Source: Panicum virgatum | Taxonomy: Eukaryota > Streptophyta > Magnoliopsida > Poales > Poaceae | Length of the DNA: 64,000 nucleotides | Direction of reading: 5' to 3' | NCBI RefSeq assembly: GCF_016808335.1 | Contig: NC_053138.1 | Span: 60,666,951-60,730,950, forward strand | In this document: positions 44,096 to 55,734 of the stretch, piece after piece | How the letters are laid out: the number at the start of each line of letters is the position of its first letter | Numbering within the stretch: the first letter of the stretch is position 1 | The notes under the pieces: model-generated | What the model was told of the DNA's origin: nothing | Databases searched by the model: none | What the model saw: only the letters and a program-made list of their open reading frames with translations | Position numbers and translations under genes: made by a program

Positions 44096-44730
44096 ACCTC
44101 GGAAGAATCGAAAGATGGATGCCAGAAAGGGGGGAGACATTTTTCCATCTGAACCATCGACACCCATCATTCGATCTACCCGAAACAAATATAAGGAAGA
44201 ACAAAACCCCTCGAGACAACAGCGTGCAAGAAAGGGGGGGAGACGTTTTTCCCCAAAATACAAAATTTGCGCACGTTGCTTCGATTAGTAAACAAATTAT
44301 CTATCGAAGTTCCACAAAAAGGAGGGAAACCCCTTTTTTCCTAAACTGCCCCCCGGGCGACGATTCGTTAGGAAGGGGGGAGACATTTTTCCAACAAGAA
44401 ACACAATCCTAACGAGCGTCGCCTCGGATGACAGCAACTTACTTCTCGAAGGACACGTTCGGCATCCAACAAAAGGCAGAGACATTTTTCATACTCAAAG
44501 CCGGCCAATTTTCACCTAAGGGAGCTTTCCCCTGCAGAAAGCAACCTTCGAAAAGATCCTTTGGGACGACAACACGCAGGCAAGGGGGGAAACATTTTTC
44601 TGCAAAAACAAAATCCCCGCGTGTGTCGCCCAGTCCAACATTACCTAACAAACCGTCGAAAAAGAACCTTGATGAGCCATGCGCGAGGAAGGGGGGAGAC
44701 GTCCCCTCGCACATCCCACATCAAAGAACC
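44096..44730. repeat. Dispersed ggggggagac(a/g)tttttcc motif
   Basis: A motif like aaggggggagacatttttcc recurs near 44128, 44234, 44375, 44584 and 44692, spaced about 100-210 bp, each after an ag(g/a)aa stretch. No gene. Its regularity suggests an old, decayed tandem array. Confidence 0.6.
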
Positions 44731-44930
44731 TCGAAGGATGCACACAAGAAGGCATCTCGAAGGATGCACATAACAAGGCACCTCGACGGATGCACACATC
44801 AAAGCATCTCGAAGGATGCATTCAGAAAGTCATCTTGAAGGACACACGCAGAAAGACATCTCGAAGAATGCCCGCAGAAAGGCATCTCGAAGGATGCACA
44901 CAGAGAGGAAACCCGAAGGATGTGCAATAA
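44731..44930. repeat. 26-bp tandem repeat, about eight copies
   Basis: ctcgaaggatgcacac...gcat repeats every 26 bp from about 44731 to 44930 with point changes. 26 is one third of the neighbouring 78-bp period, although the sequences differ. Confidence 0.9.
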
Positions 44931-45185
44931 GAAGCCCTGTTAAAGGCAATTGCGAGAATAACATACACTTCGAGAAGCATCGCGAAGGTCACATTCAGTC
45001 AAAAAAGCAAAATAGATTACAATGAATCACGACCGGACCAGCACAAGTATTCTGCCATGCTGCACCCAGGACGAGCAAGGCTAAAAGCCTCCCAGCTCAT
45101 CAACAGCATAGCGCTGTTCATATCTTGCATCATGGGAATATTTACAGACCAAGTGCCAAAAACTTCCAAAGCAAACTCCTACAAA

Positions 45186-48100
45186 CTAATCTCTAGACCT
45201 GAGCCCCCGACGAACCACCGGCGTCATGCCCCGAAGGAGACCTGCGATCCTCGGACATTCGATTGTCCTCCGAAGGTTGATTAGGAGTCGGCCCCTGCAC
45301 AGAATAGACAAACTTAATAAAAAACAAGCAGAAGAAAAACGAACGGCTGGTGGAACCAACCCTACCTCAGTAGCAGCGGCTGCCAGAGTCCGTACGGCGA
45401 CCTTGCCCGAAGATTCCCAGAACTGTTCAAAAAACGCAACCTTCACCTCCTGAATCTTTGAAACCTCCTCAGCCAAACCTTCGTAGGGGACATACTGAAA
45501 ACCCTCCTGCAGTCGGAAAAGGTCAACTGTGCCGGTGCGAAGAAGGTTTCCAACAAGCCCCTCAAAGGAAACAGAGGCCGCGTTGTCATTTGCAATGCTC
45601 ATCACCTCCCTGAGACCCTCAAACTCAGACATCATCCAATCCAAGAGCTGAAAGATGACCTGAGAACCTTCAGCCGGCTCAGGCAAGGGCAAAGGCTCCG
45701 CTCCGAGCGCAGCAAGAGCCTTTTTGTATTCTTGGTACATGCCTTTGGCCCGAGTAGCGACCCCCGTGAACACTTGTTTGAGCTCATCCACCTTAGATTG
45801 GGCCACCTCCAACTCAGCGATCCTATTCTTCAGAGCAGCCTTCTCGTTCGTGTCACTCTCCACAGTTCTCCGAAGGCTCTCTAGAACTTTTTCATTATCC
45901 GAAGCAGTTGACTCTAGCTTCGAACATTTCCCCCTTAATCGCCGGTTCTCATCCTGCAGGGACTAAACCTCCGCCTTAGCCCGCTTTAGCCTATCGGCTA
46001 GGCTCAGCCTCTCGCTGGCCTGTTTGACCCGAAGATCCGCGTTAGCTTTAGTCTTTTACTTCAAAACCCGGCTGGCAAAGGCGAGCCTCTCACTCAACTC
46101 AGCCACAATGTAGGCGGCGTCGGAGGTGGACGTCTCCGTTACTGCGGCATTAAACTCTGCATCAATATAAAAAATATTATTACCTTCGGGTACCCAAAAA
46201 GAGGGCGAAGGATTAAAAACCTTCCACCACATTACCTTTCGCCGGGGGAAGGATCCCGGTGGTCCCAGGCCCACGCATCATGGCCAAGAGCTGCTGCATT
46301 GACGCAGACACAGCTGCAAAAAGCAACAAAAATCAAAACTCCCTCAAGAGCCACGAATAAGCCAGGAACTCACAAAAAGCCAAGTAGGCGAAGCTTACCG
46401 GTCTCGTCGAAGTCCATTCTCTCCAACGTTTCCACCTCTTTGTCCGAAGGTGGAGCAGAAGAACCACCAGGAACCTCTCCACCCCTGAGCGACATCAGCG
46501 TTTCGCCAACCAAGATTTCCCCCTCTTCGACGCCCACAGCAAGAACAGACTGCACAGCTGTCATCGTCAGAGCGAATCCTTTGGGGCGTCAGCCTTCGGG
46601 GCATTAGCTGTCGGGGCAGTCAGCCTCGGCCCGGGCAGCTTCGGAAGGTCCGAAGGCTTGACCCCAGTCTTGATGAGGCTTTGATTCCTCTTCCGTTTCG
46701 TCGTACCTTCGGAGGAACAATGAAGGTTAATCAATGCTTTCGCCACCTCAACCCGACGGCCAGAACCGAAAAGCATGGTCCCGTACTCGTCACTGAGATC
46801 ATAACGCGATCTAAAAAGCCTCCCTTCGGGAACTACGATCCCCCCGCCCACCGTCCCCATGAGCTCTTCCATGAATGACGGCGTACCGCTGCCGCCTGAA
46901 GAAACCTCCTAATCTCGCGCCTTCCTCTTGGCCCTCTCAGCCCTTGTAACAGAAACCTTCGTGCTCGAAGGTTTCCGGCCACGCCCGCGCCCCCGCGTGC
47001 CAGTAGCCCCGGAGCTCCCCACCTCCTCCACCTAAGCTTTACCTTTAGACTTCGACCCGGGAACCTCCGAACTAATGTTCCCAGGCGGCGTCATTCTTGT
47101 AATGGCGTTCGCCGGCACCGGCCGAGGCTCGTAAGCCACGCCCATCTCAGCCAAACACCGGTTCAACCGAAGGTTCGCTCCACACACCTCCACCAAAGAA
47201 CCATACTCCTTCTTGTTCCAAGGACCTAATATCTCCGCAGCCTGACGCTCCAGCTCAGCAACAATAACTTCATCGCTGGCACCTTCGGGTCTCCGAAGCC
47301 CAAAAACCGGAGACGTCGCATCATACTTCAAACCAGCAAAACGCATACGCTCGAACCTCAACGGAGACCAGCCAAACCTTCGCAGCCAAAAACTCCTCCA
47401 CCACATCCCTACCACCACAAATCTGGCAAGCCGTCATGAAAGCCTCCAGGCATGGTTTGAAACCTGGCCCACGCTGGCTAAAGGCAGGCTGATAGACGTG
47501 TTCGAACATCTCGATGTCCGAAGCCAGCAGATACTTCTCCTCGCCAGAACCTTAGGGATCAGGAAAGCCAATCTTGACGTAAAACTAGTATCCCAACCAG
47601 TTCCCCTCCCACTTGTTCTTATAAGACGTCGAAAGCATAACCTTCTCTAGGCCAGTCTTCTTGTTCGGCACGAGGAACGAAGGTGCAACAGCCGTTCTGA
47701 ACCTCGCTAAGCTCAGTGTCCTCGTCCACATAGACCTTGCGAGGCTGGCAGTGCAGCTGAAAAAGACTACAAAAGGCATCCACGAACACTTCTCCTCCGA
47801 AGGTCCGTACCACCCACAAAAACTTGGCCAAAGCAACAATCCCGTTCGGGGTAAAGTGGTGCAGCTTCACGTTGAATGGCTCCAAAAGCTTCGGCACAAG
47901 TGGATCCATCGGAAGTCTAAGCCTCACAGTAAAAAAATCCTTAAAAACCACAACCTCTCCGGTCTCCGGTACAGGAATCACTTCCGCCCCTGGAGGGCGA
48001 CAAACACCTTCGGCGAAAAAGACTTTCGAAACGTAGAAGTCTATCGTACTCTGAGAAATGACAGATGGCTCGAAAAGCAAAGTCTTACGTTTCTCCGGAG

Positions 48101-48242
48101 CCATCAGTTCCGACACGTCCGCAGACACCGCCGAAAGGCTCTCATTGGACTGTTGCTGCTGAGGCGGCCGTGAAACACCCGTCTCTCCTTCGGGAGCTGG
48201 ATCAGAGTCTGCACGGAGAACCGCCCTCTTAATGAATGTCAT
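45186..48242 (-). pseudogene. Antisense 'putative gypsy-type transposon' gene of the Tat element
   Basis: Starts MTFIKRAVLRADSD at 48242. 48242-47640 carries a conserved block (PFNVKLHHFTPNGIVALAKFLWVV, VFVDAFCSLFQLH) matching the domain known as putative gypsy-type transposon (PF04195). It shifts frame near 47650, continues with WEGNWLGY, MFEHVYQPAFSQRGPGF and GLKYDATSPVFGLRRPEG (47600-47030), then a basic/Pro-rich middle, and a coiled-coil-like end at 45863-45186 (NRIAELEVAQSKVDELKQ). Several stops and frameshifts; introns may explain some gaps. Function unknown; such antisense genes are a hallmark of Grande/RIRE2-type elements. Confidence 0.75.
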
Positions 48243-48476
48243 ATCTACAGAAAAGCAGAGAAAGGCACGTCAGATAAAAGAACCAACCATAACCTTCGAT
48301 TAACCTTGCCGTTTGCCTAGTGCGAGCCATGAACCGCAAAACCACTCACACCGAGGGAAAAACGAAAAGGTCGATCCCGCACGAAAACGAAACCTTCGGA
48401 AGAAGCGCTTTATGACAAAAGGCGTCGAAGGTAAGCAAAGCTCAAGAGGGCACAGGTTTCACCCCCCTCCTTCGCT

Positions 48477-48483
48477 TATATAG
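48477..48483 (-). promoter_or_regulatory. TATA box of the antisense gene
   Basis: Minus strand GCCTATATAAG in a pyrimidine-rich setting, 235 bp before the ATG at 48242. It lies outside the LTR, so the antisense gene seems to have its own promoter. Confidence 0.6.
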
Positions 48484-48696
48484 GCAGGGGAAAGCTACAG
48501 TACCAACGGTAAAATCGAGGAGTCGGCCGCTTCAGCAGTGCAATCGGAGCCCAACACGTTCAAACCCAAAATCGACCGTTGCAGCCGACGGTTCGGGAGA
48601 CGTTTTTCCTTGGAAGCTCCCCGAAGGAAGCGAGCAATCTTTGTCAGTAACGTGGGTTCGGACCGCCGGCTTCGGACCTCGCCCTCGAGGGGCTAC

Positions 48697-49354
48697 TGTT
48701 GGGGATTGGACCCTCGGGAGAGCCCCCGGAGGTTAATCCCGCCCTCGAAAACATCTCTTTGCATGTCTGCAGGGCTCCGGCGCCGGGAGACAAACGTACC
48801 CAAAAGGTGATCGCCGTCTGCAAGGGTGCCCAGAGCCAGGGAGCCCACCTTCGGGAGGCCGAAGGAGATGGTCGACCGCCCAGAAGCCTAAGCTCGAAGG
48901 CCAGGACCTGCGAAGGGACAGTGGGCTCACCTTCGTCTGCGAAGGTGATGGTTGTTCGCCAAGAGTGAATAACGTCCGGGGGAGAAAGGCCTGTGAAGGA
49001 TCCTGAAGCCCGAAGGGTATCAAGCACGGAATACAAGCCGAACGAAGGTTGCTAGGACCTTCGTCAAGATCTGGCCTGCGTGTAAAACGTGAACACGAGA
49101 GAAAGTCGGATTTGTACACTTCGCACCTTGTAATATTACCCAAAAACCAGTTATAAATGAGCTGGACATGAGTTGGAAGGGGGCATTTTGGAGATATCTG
49201 GCCGAGGGCCAGGGGTATAAATAGCCCCCTCGCTCCACAATGTAAAATGTTGAATTTTCCGGTTATTATTGGAAAATTAAGTGCCTACTTTCATTGCCGT
49301 TTTTATACGGTTCATACTCCTTGCTTGGGCATTTAAGAAGCTAAGATCCCAACA
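48697..49354 (+). repeat. 3' LTR, 658 bp
   Basis: Full-length LTR. Preceded by the purine-rich gaggggctac that serves as polypurine tract. TATA box TATAAATA at 49216-49223. Carries the 250 bp missing from the 5' LTR. Confidence 0.92.
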
Positions 49355-50640
49355 ACAGACCAACCCTGGTTCTACTTCTACATTGGCCTTCAAATAGGCG
49401 ATCCAGAAGTTCACCAAAAATTCTACAAAAATGAACAGAGACGGCGAATTCAGGGGCGCATGTCTCCACGAAATTTCAAACCCAAATAAATTCTGTAGAG
49501 GAAGAACTAAAAAAGAGAAATATTCGTGGGGTGGACGGTATTTAAATTTGACGATCCAAATCTTCACCAAAAATTCTGAAATAATTTACAGAGATGTAAA
49601 ATGTAGTTCCGCATGTGTCCACAAAATTTTGCGTCCAACTAAAATCTGTAGAGGAAGATAAAAAAAAGAAGAAATTTCCACGAGGTGGACGGTATTTGAA
49701 ATACCGTCCACCCCTGGTGCCAGCATTCCGGCGCCGGCCGGCTCAAATCACATGTGCGCCCGCGAGGTGGTGGCAAGGAGCAAGCGCCGGTGAAGCTGCT
49801 GGCTCGGCAGGGATATCGCGGCGCCATGAGTCTGGGACCGAGACCTAGTGCCTCAATGGCGAGGACAGCCGGCTGCCATCGCAGACAGCGGGCGTTGTGC
49901 GTGGCCGCGTGTGGCGTTCTGGTATGGCGTCTGCCGTCTGCATACAGGCGAGCTGGTGCGCGCAGAGGCTAGCATTCTTGGGAGTTGGGAAGGGGAAGGC
50001 GACGTGCGCCGGCATAGCCGTGGCTGTGCGCTGTGGCTTGGTGGTCGGCGGGACGCGACGGCGGGTGCGGGTCAAGCAGGCCGCGCGATGCGGTGATGGC
50101 GAGGCGCGACGCGGGGAGGGCCGCGTTCGAGAGGACGCCGCTGCCGCTGCGCCCGCCCGTGCGCTCAAGCACGCGGCCTGCTGCCGGCCGGAGACGAGCG
50201 CGCCGGTCTTGTACGCGACGCGGCGCATGCATTACATGTCCAGTCTATTACCACTACCTGGCAGGCAGCAAGGGGACTCAGACACCATGCCGACCTGAAT
50301 TTCCAGGCATAAAACTCCCATGCATCTTCAGCTTGCGACTTGCGAGCAATCGAATCTCTGCTCCGGAAACACATGCGCTGAACAGCAGAATCACATGAGC
50401 TAACGAGCAATTCAAGAATCCTTTTCCTTCCCGTCAAAGATCCAAGACAATTATCTACAACAGGATCGATGTTCAGTTTTGCTGGCACTGCAAACCGATC
50501 AAACTCACTAAGTAATTCGTGTCCCTACAGCGTCCAGGTGCTCCAAGACAATTATCTACAACAGGAACGAACTCAACCACATCACATCCAGCTTCGTTGA
50601 CGATGATGGCAGGAGAGCTAGGCATGGTTTGGACTGATCA
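49355..50640. repeat. Tandem array unit 1, right piece (type A)
   Basis: Continues unit 1 after the TSD. Palindrome ggtggacggtattt/aaataccgtccacc at 49684-49712. GC-rich middle 49730-50190, type A tail from about 50195 (cgccggtcttgtacgcg) to the ggcatggtttggactgatcac end shared by all units. Confidence 0.85.
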
Positions 50641-52270
50641 CAACATCTGTACAGAGAGAACTTGAAGAGATTGGATGCTCACGGGGTGGTCGTTGTCTGA
50701 AACACCGAGTTACTTAGGACCACCCCTGGTTCTACACTGGCCTTCAAATCGGCGATCCAGATGTTCACCCAAAAATTCTACAAAAATGTCCACAGACGGA
50801 TAATGTAGGGGAACATGTCTCCACAAAATTTCAAACCCAAATAAATTCTGTATAGGAAGAAATAAAAAAGACAAATGTTCGTGGGGTGGACGGTATTTGA
50901 AATACCGTCCACCCCCGTTCTATATCGGAATTGAAAAATTGACGATCCAAACGTCTACCAAAAATTCTAAAACTTTTTATAGAGATGGAAAATGTATTTC
51001 CGCATGTGTCCACAAAATTTCGCTGCCAACTAAAATCTGTAGAGGAAGAACAAAAAGAACAAATTTCCACGGGGGTGGACGGTATTTCAAATACCGTCCA
51101 CCCCCTGGCCTCAGCGTTCTGGCACTGGCCGGCTCAAATACCGTCCACCCCTGGTGTCGGCGTCCTAGCGCAGACTGGCTCAAATCGCACCAGTCGCATC
51201 GACATCTCCACTAAAAGAGCAGGCGCCAGTGAAGCTGCTGGCTCTCGGCATGGATGTCGCGGCGCCGTGACCGAGACCTAGCGTCCCAACGGCGAGGACG
51301 GCTGGCTGCCGTCGCAGACCGCGGGCGCGCGTGGCCACGTGAGGCGTTCAGGTATGGCCTCTCGATACAGGCGAGCTCGTGCGCGCAGAGGCAGGCTGGC
51401 ATGCTTGGGAGCTGGGGACGGGAAGGCGACATGCGCCGGCATAGCCGTGGCTGTCCGCTGTGGCTCGATGGTCGGCGGGACGCGACGCTGGGTCAGGGTG
51501 CGGGGTCGAGCAGGCCGTGATGGCGAGGCGACGCGGGAACTGGGCGGCAGAAGTTGTCGTAGTTGCTTCTTGCCGCGATCTCAGTTCCATCCCGTTCTTC
51601 TTTCTGAACCCGCTGCGCTTGCTTCAGCTCCATTAGTTCGATGTTTTCAGGAGTGTTTTACAATAGCTCTACCATCGAGCTGAAATTGAATTACGTGCTC
51701 ATAATTCATAAAGCTAAACAATGCGACGAACATAACAAGGATTTGATGCTACCAAGCTTGCCATGCAGCCAACAGCAAAAACTTTGATGGCCACCGGATG
51801 CTACATGTTGCTGGGTTCAGAGACCTTTTCTGCACCCCCAACTCCATTCCAACGCCCGGCGTTTCAGATCCTGACTGAATCACAAGTGATAGAACATCGT
51901 TACATGTTTACCATTGCCATGCCTTCACTGTACAATAGCCTATCACCAGAATCTCAAAAAATATAGCACCAATTTACCGTAATTTCTGACCCAGCTTTGA
52001 GGACACGAGATGTCGATCGGCAGCCGCTGAGGCAATGCAAGCATGTGTCCCTGACTGGAAGAAATAGAAGGCATCGTTGATTCAGAGACCTGAAGAAAAA
52101 GGGAACATTCCATCAGACATGAAGAAAAAGAACATTGGTGTGAGGGCCAAGCCAACAAAGCGTTTGCCTGTGTACGTCCAGATGCTCTGGCAACGAACAC
52201 AGCCACAGCAGCATCCAGCTTCATTGACGATGATGGCAGGAGAGCTAGGCATGGTTTGGACTGATCACAA
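50641..52270. repeat. Tandem array unit 2 (type B), 1.6 kb
   Basis: Palindromes with perfect arms: 50883-50898/50900-50915 (16 bp, 1-base spacer) and 51071-51087/51089-51105 (17 bp, 1-base spacer). A third half-site is near 51136. The middle 51530-52150 is the type B segment (catgcagccaacagcaaaaac, ccggatgctacatgttgctg), absent from type A units. Confidence 0.88.
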
Positions 52271-53570
52271 CATCTGTATAGAAAGAACTTGAAGAGATTG
52301 GATGGTCACGGGGTGGTCGTTGTCTGAAACACCGAGTTAAAGACCACCCCTGGTTCTACGCTGGCCTTCAAATCGGCGATCCAGATGTTCACCGCAAATT
52401 CTACAAAAATGTGCAGAGACGGAGAATGTAGGGGCGCATGTCTCCACGAAATTTCAAACCCAAATAAGTTCTGTATAGGAAGAACTAAAAAAGACAAATG
52501 TTCGTGGGGTGGACGGTATTTGAAATACCGTCCACCCCGTTCTACATCGGAATTGAAAAATTGACGATCCAAATGTCTATTAAAAATTCTAAAAAAAATT
52601 TATAGAGACGGGAAACGTAGTTCCGCATGTGTCCACAAAATTTTGCTGCCAACTAAAATCTGTAGAGGAAGAACAAAAAGAAGAAATTTCCACGGGGTGG
52701 ACGGTATTTCCCTGGTGTCAGCGTTCCGGCGCCGGTCGGCTCAAATACCGTCCACCCCTGGTGTCAGCGTTCCGGCGCCAGCTGGCTCAAATCACAACAG
52801 TCGCATCGACATCTCCACTCGAAGATGTGAAACATTGTGCACGAGGTCGCCAGTGAAGCTGATGGCTCTCGACAGGGATGTCGCGGCGCCGTGACCGAGA
52901 CCTAGCGCCTCAGCGGCGGGGACGGCTGGCTGCCGTCGCAGACCGCGTGCGCGATTGGGAAAGCTCTGTTTAACCTTCCATGAAGTTGCACCGATCGGGT
53001 GCGCGATTGCTGCACAGGATCCAATGAATATAGACAACGGCCACGTAGGCTGCCGCGTTCGAGAGGACGACGCCGCCGCCGCGCCCCGCCCGTGCGCTCA
53101 AGCGCGCGGCCTGCTGCCGGAGACGAGCGCGTCGGTCTTGTACGCGACGCAGTGCATGCATTGCATGTCCAGTCTACTGCCACTACCTGGCAGGCAGCAA
53201 GGGGACTCGACACCATGCCAACCTGAATTTCCAGACATAAAACTCCCATGCATCTTCAGCTTGCGAGCATCGAATCTTTTCTCTCCGGGAACACATGCGC
53301 TAAACAGCCGAATTGCCGAGCTCAGTAGCTAACGACCAATTCAGGAATCCTTTTCCTTCCCGTCAAAGATCCAAGACAATTATCTACAACAAGATCGATG
53401 TTCTGTTTTGCTGGCACTGCAAACCGATCAAGCATTTGCTGCTGAGCAATTCGTGTGCCTGTGTGCGTCCAGGTGCTCTGGGAACGAACTCAACCACAGC
53501 AGCATCCAGCTTCGTTGACGATGATGACAGAAGAGCTAGGCATGGTTTGGACTTTGGACTGATCACAACA
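52271..53570. repeat. Tandem array unit 3 (type A)
   Basis: Palindrome 52506-52521/52523-52538, perfect 16-bp arms. A second palindrome is split: ggtggacggtatttcc near 52697 and aaataccgtccaccc near 52744. Type A tail from about 53128. Confidence 0.87.
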
Positions 53571-54890
53571 TAAAGAACTTGAAGAGATTGGATGGTCACG
53601 GGGTGGTCGTTGTCTGAAACACTGAGTTACAGACCACCCCTGGTTCTATAATGGCCTTCAAATCGGCGATCTAGATGTTCACCGAAAATTCTACAAAAAA
53701 GTGCAGAGATGGATAATGTAGGTGCACATGTCTCCACAAAATTTCAAACCCAAACAAATTCTGTAGAGGAAGAACTAAAAAGGAGAAATTTTCGTGGGGT
53801 GGATGGTATTTCAAATACCGTCCACCCCCGTTCTATGTTGAAATTTAAAAATTGACGATCTAAATATATACCAAAAATTCTGAAAAAATTTACAGAGATG
53901 GAGAATTTAGTTCCGCATGTGTCCACGAAATTTTGCGTCCAAATAAATTCTGTGGAGGAAGAACAAAAATGAGAAATTTCCACGGGGTGGACGGTATTTG
54001 AAATACCGTCCACCCCTGGTGCCAGCATTCCAGCTCCGGCGAGCGCGTATTACACCCGTCGCGCCGACATCGCCACCAAAAGATGGGAAACATTGTGCGC
54101 GAGGAGGTGACCGAGACCTAGCGCCCGAGTGCCGAGGACGGCTGGCTGCCATCGCAGACTGCGGGCGTGCGTGGTCGCGTGAGGCATTCTGGCATGGCGT
54201 CTGGATACAGGCAGGCGAGCTCGTGCGTGCAGAGGCCGGCGTGCTTGTGAGTTGTGAACGGGGAGGTGACATGCGCCGGCATAGCCGGGGCCGTTCGCTG
54301 TGGCTCGGTGGTCTGCGGGACGCGACGGCGGATGCGGGTCGAGCAGGCCGTAACGGCAAGGCGACGCGGGAAACTGGGCGTCAGAAGTTGTCGTACTTGC
54401 TCCTTGCCGCGATATTCAGTCCCACCTCGTTCTTTCTGAACCCGCTGCGCTTGCTTCAGCTCCGTTAGTACGAGTTTTTACAGTATCTCTACCATCGAGC
54501 TGAAGTTGAATTACGTGCTCATAAAGCTAAACAATGCGATGAACATAACAGTGATTTGAGGCTACCAAGCTTGCCATGCAGCCAACAGCAAAAACTTTGA
54601 TGGCCACCGGATGCTACATGTTGCTGGGTTCAGAGACCTTTTCTGCACCCCCCCCCCCAACTCCATTTCAACACCCCGCGTTTCAGATCCTGACTGAATC
54701 CCAAGTGATAGAACATCGCTACAGGTGTACCATCGCCATGCCTTCACTGTACTGGTTACACGAGATGTCATGTGTCCCTGACTGGAAGAAATCGAAGGCA
54801 TCGTAGAAAAAGGGAATATTCCATCAGACCTGAAGAAGAACATTGGTGTGAGGGCCAACAGAGCGTTTGCCATCGCTTCGCTACTAGAGC
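53571..54890. repeat. Tandem array unit 4 (type B)
   Basis: Palindromes 53796-53811/53813-53828 (one mismatch) and 53984-53999/54001-54016 (perfect). The type B segment 54360-54860 matches unit 2. It ends against the left TIR of MULE-2 at about 54921. Confidence 0.87.
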
Positions 54891-54920
54891 AGCAAATTGT
54901 AAATTTTTGGGCCAACAAAT

Positions 54921-55340
54921 CCTGCGCTTTTTTTCTTTTTCATATTTAAAAAAATAAAAAATTCAAAAATATATGTCTATTTTGAAATATTTCAAAAATA
55001 CCCCCGGTCGCCCTCCCACAGGGCGACATGCCCTTAGTGTAATTTTTTTCCTTCAAATTTATAACGAGGTCCCTGGAAAAAAAAAGAGGGCATGTCGCCC
55101 CCCCCCCCCCCCTCGGGCGACCAGTGGGCGGGCCCACCCCCGGGCGCGGCAGGGGCCTGTCGCCCCCTCACCCCCCTCGGGCGACCGGGGTAGCCCCCTT
55201 ATATAAGGATTCGACCCCCCATTCCCTCCTCATTTCAGCCCGAAAATTCCAGCAAAAATCCAGAAAAAAAGAGAAGGGTGAGGAGAAGGGAAGCGGCAAA
55301 GCCCTGCCGGATTCAGCATTTGTGATCTGTCGGTTAGTAC
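54921..55340. repeat. MULE-2 left TIR
   Basis: Holds the A/T-run edge, three gggcgac/gtcgccc inverted pairs, C runs, TATATAAGG at 55200-55208 and the leader to the splice donor at 55333. Inverse of 61605-61975. Confidence 0.8.
55200..55208 (+). promoter_or_regulatory. TATA box of MULE-2 transposase
   Basis: TATATAAGG inside the left TIR, about 130 bp before the leader splice donor at 55333. Confidence 0.65.
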
Positions 55341-55732
55341 ATTTAGTTTATACATTTTTCCATTTAAGTACTACGCATTTAAGTAGGAGTAATTTAAGTA
55401 GGGGTGAGTAATTTAATTTAATTAGTGCTATATTAGAACCAATTAAGTAGGAGTTTAATGATACTTTAGTTTGTAGTTACGTAGTAGTAAAATTAGTTTA
55501 GAAAATTAATACTACGCATTTATTATTACAATTGCAGTACTATTAGAGACGTGTTTATAAATTAATTATGATTTAGAATAGAATTTGGCATATGCAGTAT
55601 AGAATTTGAGTGTCATCACGTAGTTATGAATACTTATACGTTGTAGTTGAATTTCATACTTAGTTTTTACGGAATATTGAATAAGGTAGTGAAGTAAAGA
55701 GTATAACTCGATAAGTATTATGTGATATACAG
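55333..55732 (+). other. Leader intron of MULE-2 transposase
   Basis: Donor cg|gttagt at 55333 and acceptor ...gatatacag at 55732, two bases before ATGTCGAGC. 400 bp, AT-rich, T-rich before the acceptor. The fragment at 34786-35185 has the same pair. Confidence 0.6.
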
Positions 55733-55734
55733 AT

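Larger units (their letters stand above)
37071..49354 (+). mobile_element. Plus-strand Tat-type Ty3/gypsy retrotransposon with antisense gene, 12.3 kb
   Basis: LTRs 37071-37478 and 48697-49354 (TGTTGGGGATT...GATCCCAACA) with a perfect 5-bp TSD acaga (37066-37070 and 49355-49359). Order: gag, protease, RT, RNase H, second RNase H, integrase, two tandem-repeat blocks, then a large gene on the opposite strand before the 3' LTR. This layout is known for Tat-lineage elements of grasses. Frames have several lesions. It inserted in a tandem array unit; taking it out rejoins gagttacaga to ccaaccctggttctac. Confidence 0.93.

Noticed and set aside
43234..44163. 26-residue Leu/Cys/Phe-rich protein repeats on the minus strand
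   Set aside because: By-product of a 78-bp tandem repeat; frames start and stop irregularly and no promoter is evident.
43345..44930. CRISPR-like regular repeats
   Set aside because: Units are contiguous with no unique spacers, in plant retrotransposon DNA; there are no cas genes.
50883..51105. microRNA precursors from the perfect palindromes
   Set aside because: Arms are 16-17 bp with one-base spacers, too short and without the loop and stem of a plant pre-miRNA.
35640..54890. Centromeric satellite
   Set aside because: Sub-repeats of about 180 bp are near satellite size, but the array is short, has 1.3-kb higher-order units with GC-rich parts, and does not resemble the CentO/CentC type I know.
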